The position numbers and the translations under genes were made by a program. Below are positions 49,001-60,151 of a stretch of 64,000 bases of DNA, piece after piece (position 1 is the first letter of the stretch; the number at the start of each line of letters is the position of its first letter). The DNA is from Cymbidium sinense. Lineage: Eukaryota > Streptophyta > Magnoliopsida > Asparagales > Orchidaceae. The stretch is taken from NCBI GenBank assembly GCA_021442155.1, contig CM038221.1, forward strand, positions 147,613,601 through 147,677,600, read 5' to 3'. The notes under the pieces are model-generated. The model saw nothing but the letters and a program-made list of their open reading frames with translations. It was not told where the DNA came from and did no database searches.

Positions 49001-49630
49001 AGTCTGAAATGCACATAATTTTAATTCCATCATGAACATACTATCATCCCTAATCAGCCACAGTCATCTTGAAACATGACCAAACATCCTACCATGTGAT
49101 ATACTAAACATTTCACAAGGCTAATCAGTTCAAAAATTTGAAAATAATGGCATGTACCATCTTGATAGTACAGAGAGTACACATACAAAATATCTCTAAA
49201 AATTACTATAATACATTTCGTTCATTTAAAGAACTCAAATGTTCTAAAATATTCACATACTAATTGGTGAGAAGAATAGAGAAGACCCTAAATTCATTAA
49301 AGTTCAGAAACACAGGTGTAAATACCTCATGTCTGCCTACAATACCTCAATGGAAGTTATTAACAAGACTCGTTCAAACCACTGAGCGATGGCCAGATGT
49401 TCACCGATCGAGAGTGGGAGGCGAAGCTAGGAGAAAGCCCTAAAGCGTCATATGGGAGGAATGTGACGCCTCGTCTCATTTTTCTTCTCCCTTTGAATGA
49501 GGCGGCCGGGCGGGTTGCAGGATAAATGGCGTGGCGTCCATCCGATTACAATGTAGCTAAAATGAGAAAAAACTATTAAACACGCGTGTGATTGGAGTTC
49601 ATACGTAAAGCTACGACTCAGGATATATCT
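49000..49630. repeat. Outer terminal inverted-repeat segment, right arm
   Basis: Reverse complement of 26219-26860. Landmarks: CTCAATGGAAGTTATTAA at about 49357, GCGGCCGGGCGGG at about 49502, and the end GGATATATCTC at 49621-49631. Confidence 0.75.
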
Positions 49631-49639
49631 CTCGCATTA

Positions 49640-51921
49640 GTTTCTTTAATTTGTTATGTTAGAGAAATTTTTTTTACTATGATGAGAATACATATATAAA
49701 AGAAGAAACTTAGTTCCAAACAAAAAAAAATGTAAAATGAAAAAAGAACCAAAAGTATTACAACACTATAAAATTTAAATCATATAAAACATGAAAAGCT
49801 GACCATAAGCTGGAGTAATCTCTAGATTCACATTAAAAAAATTGACGCTCTCTTGCGACTAGATGAAGGTGATCGGCGAGAGGGTAGAGTAATCTCTAAA
49901 GAAAAATTAGCGTCACAAAAGGTCAGACTTGATTGAGTGTAGAATATTGAGCATCTAATAAACTTGAATGGGGAGTGATTATATGTCTCTAGTCAACATG
50001 AACTCTTGTATTACTTAGCTTTAATCTTATGAATTGAAAATTGCAACCTATGAGGTAGGAGACCATCCTGTACATAAAGAAGGAGAAGGTATAGAGGCAA
50101 CAAAATTGGTTGGAATTATTCGAGGTTGAAGACTTGGTTTGACTAAAAAAGAACATCTTTGAAAATAATTTCACATACATATAAGTGAAACTAACTAGTA
50201 TATATAAAAAAATTGAGTGAGGATATCCTGATGAAAATATTTGACTAGTATATATGAATTTTAAATAAACCTATGGTAATAGATTTGTGATGAATTAATG
50301 CATTATAAGATTTAATTGATTGTTCATGTATTACACTCTTCTTGAAGAAAATTTAGAAGTTTAAAATATATTTTAATTAAATTTTGATTAAAATATTCTA
50401 ATATAACCTTATTCTTATTTAGGTGAGTACATAAGCTCTTTGCCCTTGACATTCTCCAGAAAATGTCACATTTTTAGTCGATGCCTTTTTTGCATGAGAG
50501 CCACTTGATGGAGATGAAAAGAATAATTGTTGTATCTATGTAAGCAAGAGGCCATCAAAGCAATGTTGATGGCAGCATTGATATGAATAGACTGCCCCCT
50601 TCGTACTTTCTCCCAATGTGCTTAGAATACATGTTTATTTTTAATATGATCAACATATTACATAATCTATAACCTATCTTTGATTTTCCATGATTATAAT
50701 TTTTATAAGAGCTCTGTTATGTAACACATAATATCGAATATCATTTAGACTCTATGATGTATACTTCATTTGATATAATATGCTATGTGATTCTCTATGT
50801 TTAAGGTCATTTATTTTTCTTTCATATGATTCCCAAAATTTCTATGAATTTATATGTGACTCTCCATAATCATTAGCTTATGATTCAATTCACACATTAT
50901 TGGTGTTTAGCATAGTGATGTGATGTGGCATGGTGACTTGCATAGCAATAATTCCATGGCATGATTGAGCGAACCATATATACACATATGATTTTGCATG
51001 TTTAATAATTCAACATATCTTTTGATTTCATATGCCTATTTTTCATTTTATCGCATGATGAAAGCTTAAAGCTATGATTATGAATAGTGTTTGTTATTAT
51101 TCTATCACTTTTATGAATGCCCTATATTATATGAGATGTGCGTATTAAATCATAGCTTGTAGATGAGTGAGTTGACAAACCCTATTTGAATAAATTAAGG
51201 AGGAACAAGTGTTGTCCATTTTGGGAAGATAATGATGTAGTCTAATAATGCATATAGTTATTGATATAATTTATGATGTATCATGAAGATTTATATGTTT
51301 TTTTAGTTCCAATCAAATGATATTAACTAATGATTATCTGATTTCAAGAAACTTAATGAATAACTTGACATTATTTAATATGAACTATGCATGATTATTA
51401 TAACATTACTTTGATCCTAAAATCATGCTCTATATATGATTTGTTTCTATATATTCTTAAGATTTGATCATGATATACAATTAAAATGCATATTAATAAA
51501 TTACTATGTAGTATTTGAGTATACATGATTTCATTGAAATATGTGTGATCTTATTGATACCCATTATGTTATCTATTATATTGATAGAGCACTGATTAGT
51601 TAAGTTATTCTACCATAACCTTTAACTAATAAATAGAGAACTAGCTTTATACATGATATTGTAGGTTACATTATCATAGAATGGCATGGTATTAATTTAT
51701 GCTTAAGGATAGATTGTATTGCGTGTTATGATTTTAAAACATGTGATCTAAGCTCAAGCATGAAATCATTAGGCCCATTTTAGTGTGACTCTTTTATTTA
51801 TTCTACTTAACATAAACATGACATATTTGCATATATAATATGATTAAAGTCATGAATTTATACATTTTGTCTCTTAAATTTTGCATTGAATTCTCTTAGC
51901 GATCTATTTGTGCATAATGAT
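49640..51921. other. AT-rich intergenic DNA, no feature recognised
   Basis: 2.3 kb of AT-rich sequence with many ATG/CAT-rich words (ATGATT, CATGAT) and no coding frame of interest. No RNA gene seen. It could be old retroelement sequence, but I find no motif to support that. Confidence 0.4.
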
Positions 51922-52049
51922 TATTGACCTCCACATATGTGTCATAAGTCGAGTCAAGCCCACAAGCCAAATTCGACGGACTTCGGAAGCGACAGTGCGC
52001 AAACCGGGGTTCAAAAGGCACTAGACGTCACCAAAAATAGCCGAAACGA

Positions 52050-52620
52050 CCTTCGATCGACGAATGGACTTCTACATCGCATTCAGAACATCGAAATTGG
52101 TCGAAATATAAATATTGTAAAATCTAATGATCAATCGATTAAGCGCTCAAGCTATCAATATGTTGACACGCATATCAGAGTCGGGAAGCTGCAATGATAT
52201 CCAAACGACCTCAGTTCATGAAATTGATCACGCTGTTAGCTTCAAAACATCAAAATCTATCAAATGAGACTATCCGCGCTCAATTCGGACGAGTCTGTGC
52301 ATATGTCAAATGATTTGAAGTGACATCATGTAAATCGGTGCACACGACGCCATAAATCAACTCAATGACCTTGATGACTTTTCGCCACGCTTTAGAATGT
52401 CAAAATTGGTCGATATAAATATCGCACTACTTGATGACGCCAAGCCGCTATACATCAACGCCTCGCGCATATATCGTAGGTCAAAAGGATCAAACGACCT
52501 TCGTTCGTGAAATTGATCAGGCCACTGGCTTCGAAACGTCGAAATTTATCAAATGAGACCATTCGCACACGATTCTGGGACGCGAAAATCGAAGCAAAGA
52601 CGACGTATTTCGAGTAAAAT
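52050..52620 (+). repeat. LTR sub-repeats, about 295-bp period
   Basis: ACGACCTCAGTTCATGAAAT with TGATCACGCTGTTAGC at about 52204 recurs as ACGACCTTCGTTCGTGAAAT with TGATCAGGCCACTGGC at about 52495. The CGAAATTGGTCGAAATATAA block at about 52094 recurs at about 52402. The same arrangement is seen at 60290-60840 and, reversed, at 21950-22600. Confidence 0.75.
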
Positions 52621-53029
52621 TGACTACTCAAGGCGCCAACTAACCAAAGCTCCTAAAACGGATAGCTTATCATGCGTAACAATTAAATTACCCTAAATTG
52701 ATGTATATATTTACTATGTGCGTTTAATGGCGTGAAATCCATATTTAAAATAATTAATAAATTTAAATTTATTTTAAAATTCCCAAATTACCCCCATGCT
52801 CAACTGTTCCCCCTATTTTCAGTTTTCTGAAAAAGAAAATTAAAAAGATAACTACTTCCCCCATTCTACAACTTTTCTCCTCATTCTCTCCCACTCTCCC
52901 TCCTCATTTCTTCCACTCTCCTCTTTCTCCTCACATAACTTTTTCCTCCATCTCTGTCTCACATGAGAAGAAGAAAAGAAAAAAAAAGCAAGATAATTCT
53001 CTCTCCCGACTTGTTTTTTTCGGCCGTTC

Positions 53030-53480
53030 CGACAACGTAATCTGACGAAACCCGCACCCACGGGACCTACAACTTGCCGCGTCTAAAGCCCGCGTGACCC
53101 GCGATCTCAAACTGCATGACCCGTCGCCTGCCGGCGTGTTTTCTCTTGCCGCTCCGGCCCATTATCCGTCAACCCGACCCGCGGCCCGCTGCCGTAAAAT
53201 CGCACCCCGCGCCCAACCCACGCGACCCGCTGGCCCGATCCTGCCATCCCGCGCCTCGCGTACCGCGACCTGCCGACTCGCCGGCCTGCAGCCTCTTCCA
53301 CGCACGCGACCCGCACGTGATCCCACTGCCAGCACGCGCTCCCACGGCCCGCCAGCCTGAAACCAACCCGCTCCGCCGCCCAACGCGGGGAACCGCCGCC
53401 GCTGCCGATCCGCGTCCGCCGGCCGCCGCCGGTCCCCGCTGCTGGATCCCGTTCTTCAGCCTGTTCTTCTTTCAGAACCT
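53030..53480 (+). repeat. GC-rich, CpG-dense island inside 5' LTR
   Basis: About 450 bases far richer in G+C than the rest of the window, with many CCCG/CGCG words. Overlapping long frames on both strands are a by-product of few stop codons. The matching part of the 3' LTR (61260-61600) is much poorer in CpG. Confidence 0.8.
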
Positions 53481-53689
53481 TCTGCTTTTTTCACTAAAGC
53501 GCTCACCCCCATCCCAGCGCATTGCTGCCTAACAACTCCTTGTTGCCATTAAACCCGCCACAGCCCAGCTTCCATCTTCCAGCTAATCGCCCATATAAAC
53601 TTCCTAGCATCATTTCCATCATTTTTCGATTTTGATCGCTCAAACGCTTTTACCATCCCATTTTCGCGCCGCATTCTTCCTTTTCTTTC

Positions 53690-53935
53690 GGTATCGACTT
53701 CATTTTTTGCGCGTAGTCCAGGTTCGGGAAGAATATCGTTAGTAGACAAATTCTTCGATTCGTCGCTTTAGCCCGTCCGTTTCGCAAAGGGGAAGAAGAA
53801 CATCGCCGCAGCGAATTCTTCCTTCCTTCAATTTGGCGCCGCACCCCTCACTTTAGCCCCATTGCCGCAATCGAAAGAACATCATGGGAGAATTCTTCTT
53901 CGATTTTGGCGCCGCACTTTACCTTACCAATCACA
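53690..53935 (+). repeat. About 75-80-bp tandem repeats in 5' LTR
   Basis: Three decayed units with GGGAAGAA, AACATC and GAATTCTTCC then TTCAATTTTGGCGCCGCAC. The 3' LTR has about five units at 61840-62170. Confidence 0.7.
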
Positions 53936-54000
53936 TACCCAACCCGCCTTTGTCGAGCCTGCAGCACCAAAAAATATGTCGAATATGTGAGATTTGAATG

Positions 54001-54003
<3 letters not shown>

Positions 54004-54048
<45 letters not shown>
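54004..54048. repeat. (AT)n microsatellite in 5' LTR
   Basis: About 45 bases of TA repeat. It is at the same LTR position as the much longer tract at 62250-62379. Confidence 0.95.
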
Positions 54049-54052
<4 letters not shown>

Positions 54053-55389
54053 GTTTGAAGAGCTACTCAAGAGGCACAGATGAAAAAAATAGGTGGTGTC
54101 GATGACCGCTTCGCTATATACCGAAAGCAGCACCACTTGTTAGATGTCGCCTGACAAAATTTTTTAAAATTTTGTAATTTTGACAGAAAAAAATGAACAT
54201 ATATATTAGTATGTCTTCTTTAAGAAGGCCTCGTTCAGAGGTGCAATGAGATGAAAACCGCAGGTGCGAAGACACCACCTTTCAAGAGTGCAGAAAGCTA
54301 AAACACCCCGATGCCCCTGCAGATAATAGAGGGCAAATTATCAAATCTTTGACTTAGAAAAATGGGAGAGTAAAATGAGCTGATTTAAGAATGCTAAGTA
54401 GAGAAACCTGTAGTTAATTCTAAACTAAAAGCTCCAAACAAGAAAAAAGGGGGAGGGGGAGCCTTTAAAACAAATTTTGGAAGAATAGATTATTCATTTA
54501 AAATCTAAGTGAAATTTGGGGGAGGCTAATATTAAACTCACAAACTTTGGGAGAGGCTAATATTAAACTCACAAATTCTAATTGTAATCCTCTATGGCTT
54601 AAATTGAAGCGATAAAGTGAGTTTCCTTTTCTTGTAAATTTTTCAAAATTAAGAAAGCTTTAATTGGAATTGAGGGGGGACTAATGTCAAACTCATAACA
54701 AACTTGCAATAAACTCAAAATCTAAGGATAAATCCAAATTGAGTTTAATAACTCTTGTACGAATGTGGAGGTGATTACTATGCTAGTCGATAAGCATAAG
54801 TAGGGCTAAAACAACAAACACTGAAATCAGCATAACTTATCTAAATTGATGTGAATTGAGAATAATCAACCTCGGATAATTGCAAAAACTCAATAAATGA
54901 GCTAAGTGCCAGTAGTGTGTTAAACTACAATCTAAATCAAAATTTCTTCTTAGCCATCGGATCTGCAACCCTTTGTACAAGCAGATAGAAGGCGATACTA
55001 AATCAAATGCTACAAAAATCATAGGGCTTCCTTTAATCAAAAATTGAGGGATTTCATTCTAATTATGAACTTTAAAATCAACGAAATCACTAATTATATG
55101 AAATTAGCTAAGCTACAAAAAAGTTGCATGTGCTCAGACATAGAGATTTCAAGTGTGAATTTTAATGTCTGGAAAGGATGCGCAGGCTAAAGTTGAAATT
55201 AAATGAAAATACAAAATCAATCTTATAAATCAGAAATGAAAACTGCATAAAATTTTAAATATACACCCGCATGGGCCCCGACACTACGCTGAATGCTTAA
55301 ATTCAAGTGTCTGAGGATACTAGATGGGTTGCTTCTTAGTGGTAGTAAGAGCTTAAGACTGTTCTAAGCATTTCCTACATTGTGAACAT

Positions 55390-56010
55390 CAGGGCGTGAC
55401 ACCTGAACCGCATGTTTGGGAATCTGCTACCGAAAGGTCCCAATAAAAAGAAAAATAAATATGGAAGCCATAGCCTCGAGAAGAAGTAGCAGCACAAAAG
55501 CTTCTTCATCTAGAAGCAAGCTAACCCAAAGACAATGGAGAAAGAGAAATGTTGAACTGCATGCTCAACAGCTATTGTTCAAGCAAAAATGTGTACAGTC
55601 AGCTGTAGAACCAGAAGCGAGTGTTCCAATCCATAATAGGTTTGACAGCCTAAGATGGGTAAAAAGGGACAGCTCTACTAGTTAAATCAAACAGTCCTTC
55701 TAGACCTGACAACATCAAATCTCAGCTTCTCTAGTAAGAAATTTTGAAACTGTATATGCAAGAGTGCATCTAGTCCTCAAAGTTACTAAGAAGAAATGAC
55801 TAGTGGAAATAAAAGATGAAGGTTATATCCTTAGGGAGACTAGAGTTGCTCCTCTAAAGAGACCTCCTCTTACAGCCATGGAAAAATGTCTACTAATTCA
55901 AGTATCACACGGTGAGCATCGATGCATGACACTTGGACCACATGTCCAAGAATCTGCCGTCAAAAGGTCCCTTCAAATAGGTGAGCAAATTTGGAGGCCA
56001 AAATTTTGAA
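55390..56010 (+). pseudogene. Upstream coding region (ORF1-like) of gypsy element 2
   Basis: Two frames: 55416-55685 with SRRSSSTKASSSRSKLTQRQ and 55803-56009 with YILRETRVAPLKRPPLTAME. Both match the minus-strand region 16900-17450 of element 1. A block of about 60 bases (TGAACATCAGGGCGTGACAC and CGAAAGGTCCC) at 55388-55442 recurs at 55910-55975, so this part is locally duplicated. The Arg/Lys/Ser-rich text suggests a nucleic-acid-binding or disordered protein, but no domain is recognised. Confidence 0.5.
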
Positions 56011-56069
56011 GTGAAATTTTCTTACAAATAAACAACAGCATGACATCTAGACTGTAATCCCACAAAATC

Positions 56070-56280
56070 CACTCCTCATGCTAAAGTATTTGGACCTGAA
56101 GCAGTCTTACAACTTGAAGTTGAACTACCTTCACTCTGAGTAGCCATTCAACACAATCTCACTCAAGATGAGAATGTATGTCCATGGATGTGAGAATTTG
56201 ATGGACTTGACGAGGTCAGGCACCAAGCTCAATAAAATCTTGAAGTCTACCAAGCAAAGATGTCCAAAAGTTTCGTCATT
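56070..56280 (+). pseudogene. Displaced integrase C-terminal fragment in gypsy element 2
   Basis: Broken frames read AKVFGPEAVLQLEVELPSL, then AIQHNLTQDENV, GLDEVRHQAQ and NLEVYQAKMSKSF. These correspond to VFGTEAVHSLEVELPSLRVV and NLEVYRAKMSRAF of the integrase C-terminal region in element 1. Here they precede RNase H, while a second integrase C-terminus is in its normal place at 58020-58361. The element is thus rearranged: part of the integrase is duplicated ahead of RNase H. Confidence 0.65.
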
Positions 56281-56282
56281 AT

Positions 56283-56520
56283 ATGTTATCTCACAAGGTT
56301 ACTCTCATCTTGAGGATCGATCCGCTGAAGTATTTGGTGACAATACCAGCATTGACAAGTCACTTGGAAAGATGGATAGTATTGCTTTTGTAATTTGATA
56401 TCACATACATTCCGTAGAAAGTAGTGAAGGGACAAGTCTTAGAAGATTTTCTAACTGCACATCCTATATTTGCAAACTCTTCTCTTAATGATGATTTGTC
56501 CGATGAACAAATTATGCTCA
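56283..56520 (+). pseudogene. RT-linked RNase H C-terminal fragment, gypsy element 2
   Basis: Starts abruptly with LSHKVTLISRIDPLKYL-like sequence in broken frame, then LERWIVLLL, FDITYIP, VVKGQVLEDFLTAHPIFANS and DDLSDEQIMLIHEREKS. The N-terminal part of RNase H and all of RT are missing. Confidence 0.72.
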
Positions 56521-56523
56521 TTC

Positions 56524-56950
56524 ACGAAAGAGAAAAATCATAAATTTGGGAAATGTATTTTGATGGAGCCTCATCGATCAAACAAGCATAACATCTAAAT
56601 TTCCCAAGAGCAAGAGTCGGAATAGATCTCTTCATAACACCAGAAGGAGGGATAGTGAGACGATCATATGGATTGGTCGAGCCAAGAACTATTAATGAAG
56701 TTGAATATGATGCATTAGTGACATGTCTTGAAGAAGCTATTTTCATAGGCATTCAAAACTTGCATATTTTTTCTAAATTAAGTACTTGACATCTATAGAA
56801 TTAACAAGCTTGAGTTAGCTTTCTATCACAAGCAAGCTCTTGAGCTTATGAAGCATATATCAAATATCACACTAACTCAAGTCTCTTGATCCTAGAATAG
56901 CAAAGCCGACTGCTTAGCAAAACTAACTAAGGAAATGATAAGTATGAATG
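56524..56950 (+). pseudogene. Second RNase H (aRNH) domain, gypsy element 2
   Basis: Begins WEMYFDGASSIKQA with the first catalytic Asp present, then EPRTINEVEYDALVTCLEEA and, in another frame, SKADCLAKLTKEM near 56900. It confirms the dual RNase H architecture seen in element 1. Confidence 0.7.
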
Positions 56951-57179
56951 GTGATTATGTCATGATCGACATATTTACTCAACGAGTTCTAGAGCTAATA
57001 AAGTATCAATCCCTGCAGGTACAGGGGTTATCAAATTTGACTCAGCAGGATGCGACTTAGGTTGCTCCTTATACTCCCCAAAATCAACAAGAAGTTATAC
57101 CAAGAAGAACTAAGAATGACATTACCTCAGAAAAGTAGTGTGAAGCCTTTATTATAGAAAAGTCACATGATTGGAGGCA

Positions 57180-58361
57180 ACCCTTCATCAATTACTTTAA
57201 AGGAGGCAAATTACCAAATAATAAATCATTTGCAGCTCAAATCGAGAAGAGAATGCTACATTTTTCTTTTTTCAACAATACTCCATATCGTAGATCCTTT
57301 GAACAAATGTGGCTACGATGTCTAGATGTAGATGAAGCTAGCAAAGTGATGGTTGAAGTTCATGAAGGACTTTATGGTGCACATCAGTCAGGTCCCAAGA
57401 TGATAGTAAAGATCAAAAGGATGGGCTATTATTGGCCATGGTGAGAGAGTTAATCACGCTAAGAAGTGTCATGAATGTCAAGTACATGGGAATCTCATCC
57501 ATCAACCTCCAAATCCATTACACCTAACAATAACATCATCCATTCAATGTTGGGTGATGTAATAATTGATCCATCGTCGTTACGGACATCGCTTCATCCT
57601 AGCACTTTATTATTTCTGGGATGTGTTACTCCATTTAAAGAAGTTACTGCCGACCAAGTGATCAACTTCTTTATGCATAATGTAGTCTATAGATTTGGAG
57701 TGCCACGTCAAATAATTTTTGATAATGGCACAACTTTCAAAAGTACAAAGATTTATAGATTCGTCGATCGACACAAAATTTATTGGTGATACCCTTCAAT
57801 ATATAATCCAAGAGCAAATGGTTTGGTAGAGTCATTCAACAAGACATTGGTCAAACTGCTCAAGAAAATTCTCACTAAAAATAATAGAGAATGACATACC
57901 AAGCTAGAGGCTCTATGTATCGAACTACCTACAATACAGTAAAAGCAACTCCCTATTCATTGGTATCCGGTATTGCAGCTCTTCTCAAAGTTGAGTTTTC
58001 ACTTGAGTAGCCATCCAATAGTCTAACGAAGATAAAAATGCGCCGAATGGAAGAACTCGACGTGCTTGATGAAGTTAGATTGCAAGCTCATCAAAATCTG
58101 AAAGTCTATCGAGCAAAGATGTCCAGGGCTTTTCACCATACATTGTGGCCTCGAACATTCTGAAAAGGAGAATTGGTCATAGCGCTGAGAAGGCCAATTA
58201 TTCATAATCAAAAATTTGGTGGCAAATTTGAGCCTAACTGGGAAGGCCATTTTGTCATTAAAAAAGTATACCAAGGAGGGGCATACCAACTCATCGACTT
58301 AAAGGGTGAAAGACCAATGCCACCAATTAATGATCAATACTTGAAAAAGTACTATACTTGA
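57180..58361 (+). pseudogene. Integrase region of gypsy element 2
   Basis: The zinc-binding part at 57253-57490 has EGLYGAHQSGPKMIVKIKRM and AKKCHECQVHGN (His-His-Cys-Cys). The core has a GDVIIDP block near 57555, TADQVINFFMHNVVYRFGVP and RQIIFDNGTTFKST (second Asp, about 57720), and NGLVESFNKTL (Glu, about 57828). The C-terminal part at 58173-58361 has GGKFEPNWEGHFVIKKVYQG and LKKYYT, followed by a stop. All key acidic residues can be found, but frames shift and several stops interrupt. Confidence 0.82.
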
Positions 58362-58986
58362 TGACTATGTTCTCGAGGTACAATAGAAATCCCCTACAAG
58401 ATAGGGGCATTTTTTTGTATATCTATTTAGGTTGACGCGTGCTTCAGATCCCTAAATAAACATACCCGATGAAGAACTTTTGTGTAAATTCTCCTGTTAC
58501 ACAGTGAGAATTTTTAGATTTCTATATACAAATGATATCAATGTTGTATATTAAAATCTCCTTTAGAGTACATCAACTCAAATATGGATGTATTTGTATA
58601 TTTTATCTTGGAAACTCTCCTAAATATAATTTAGAAATCCCCCTGCAAGATAGGGGGTATTTTTTTAGTTTATATTAAGTCTATTTGAGTTAATATCATG
58701 TTGTAAGACGATATCCTCCAATATATTCTAATTCAGGTTAACATCGAGTGTTATGTTGAAATTACTGAATATATCTATAATTGTCATTGCCAAGTTGTAG
58801 AGTCTTGTAGGAACAAAAAGAATCTATTTCTACGCATGAAAAGATAGCCCTAAATATCAAGAAAATTTATCTCTCAATTTACTAAATTCTGGAGATCAAG
58901 TCAGAAGAACTCCCAATTTTGAAGGCTTCAATCAACTGAGTTGGAAAAAATATCAACCTCTACATCCTAAAGTCTAGGACACGGAT

Positions 58987-59270
58987 GGGGTCTAAAGGTC
59001 AGACTCAACAAGTCCATAGGTGGCCGAGTTGCCGACACTCTCTTCATTCAACAAGCTGCAAGAAAAGGCCGTAGTGAAAGAGCCCTGGTTCGTCAGTAAG
59101 ATGGCAAAACTACCAACCGACTACATCTTATGTCAAAGATTCGAGTAGGTTCTAAAGGTCAAACTCAACAAGCCCACAAATGGCCGAGTTGCTGACGCTC
59201 TCCTCACTCAACAAGCCGCAAGAAAATGCCGTAGTGAGAGAGCCCCTGCTCGTCAATCTAATGATGATGG
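58987..59270 (+). repeat. 162-bp direct repeat, two copies
   Basis: GGTCTAAAGGTCAGACTCAA with GGCCGAGTTGCCGACACTCT at about 58990-59045 recurs as GGTTCTAAAGGTCAAACTCA with GGCCGAGTTGCTGACGCTCT at about 59152-59205. It continues with AACAAGC(T/C)GCAAGAAAA and GCCGTAGTGA. Confidence 0.8.
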
Positions 59271-60137
59271 TTATTTAATCTCAAATTAGATCCAGCTTAG
59301 TAATTACAAGTAACCAAGATCAAAGAGATCTCTCTACTTGATCGATAGATCAAGGCGATCTGAGAAAACGCTCAATTCAAAGCTGCCTTAAATAAATCTT
59401 CATATTACCGGCAAGGTGATATTTCAATATATTCTCAAATGATCTAATCAAGCTCAAAGCACAGATCAAAGTCTATCTACTCATCAAGTCCATCAAAGCA
59501 TAAGCACAGGACCAAAGAAGCAATTCCATAGTTCATACAAAGCTGATGGCCAAACTAAAAGAATTTTGTGGTTATTCGTTAAAGTTAAAAGCTAGATAAC
59601 TCAACATTGACCCTATATGTCGGAAGGCGGGTCATTCAGATATATCCTTCAACGAATCCATCAAAGCAGCAAGCACGAGATTCATGGAGTGCATACACTT
59701 CTTGATAAGTCCATAGGGACAAATCAGGTCAGTTCTTCATCAAGTCCGCCAAGCTTAAAGCTAGAACAGAAGGAATTTCAAATCTGTTCAAGCACGGATA
59801 AACTGATTCCCTAGTGGAGTCCTTCATCAAAACAAGCAGAATAATTCCTCCATCAAGCCCAACCAAGCATGAAGCTAGGGTTGGAGGAGACTTAAATCTG
59901 CAAAGACATAAAAGAAAGAGATCTTCAAAGAAAGCCATCAAGCAGATAGTAGATTATTCAAGAACTCTTATCAATCGATAAGTCGATTCGACAATCCAAG
60001 CTTGTCATTTAGCATATCGAATAAGGCAAAGATACCAATGACAAATCTTGTCAAAGTTATTGCAATCAAAGCTAAAATGATCCAAGCTTTGTGGCCAACC
60101 TGAACAAACGTGACTCGCTCCATATGCAAATCACATT

Positions 60138-60151
60138 TGTTGGGGGACATT
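60138..60151 (+). promoter_or_regulatory. Putative polypurine tract of gypsy element 2
   Basis: The G run in TTGTTGGGGGACATT lies immediately before the 3' LTR start. LTR retrotransposons prime plus-strand DNA synthesis from such a tract. No matching sequence precedes the 5' LTR, as expected. Confidence 0.5.

Larger units (their letters stand above)
51922..55345 (+). repeat. 5' LTR of gypsy element 2 (3' part missing)
   Basis: Starts TATTGACCTCC (TGTTGACCTCC in the 3' LTR at 60152), so the terminal TG has mutated to TA. It contains about 295-bp repeats (52050-52620), a GC-rich island (53030-53480), AAGAACATCAT repeats (53700-53930), an (AT)n tract, and the block ending at GGGTTGCTTC (about 55345). 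After that point it no longer matches the 3' LTR, which continues at least 570 bases. The deletion that removed gag-RT therefore also took the LTR end and the primer-binding site. Confidence 0.8.
58362..60151 (+). other. 3' untranslated region of gypsy element 2
   Basis: Non-coding region between integrase and 3' LTR. It has two hairpin-like segments (AATCCCCTACAAGATAGGGG at about 58389 and ATCCCCCTGCAAGATAGGGG at about 58636). A 162-bp tandem repeat follows (58987 and 59149 starts). Then come imperfect repeats with CATCAAGTCC/AAGCTAG words (59480-59960). It ends with TTGTTGGGGGACATT directly before the LTR. Confidence 0.65.

Noticed and set aside
49640..51921. Search for tRNA, rRNA or small nuclear RNA genes here and in other non-coding gaps
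   Set aside because: No cloverleaf, A/B-box pair or rRNA-like conserved block was recognised by eye.
53094..53532. Long overlapping Arg/Pro-rich frames on both strands in the GC-rich block (up to 138 codons)
   Set aside because: Low stop-codon density in GC-rich DNA explains them; the matching 3' LTR block does not keep the frame.
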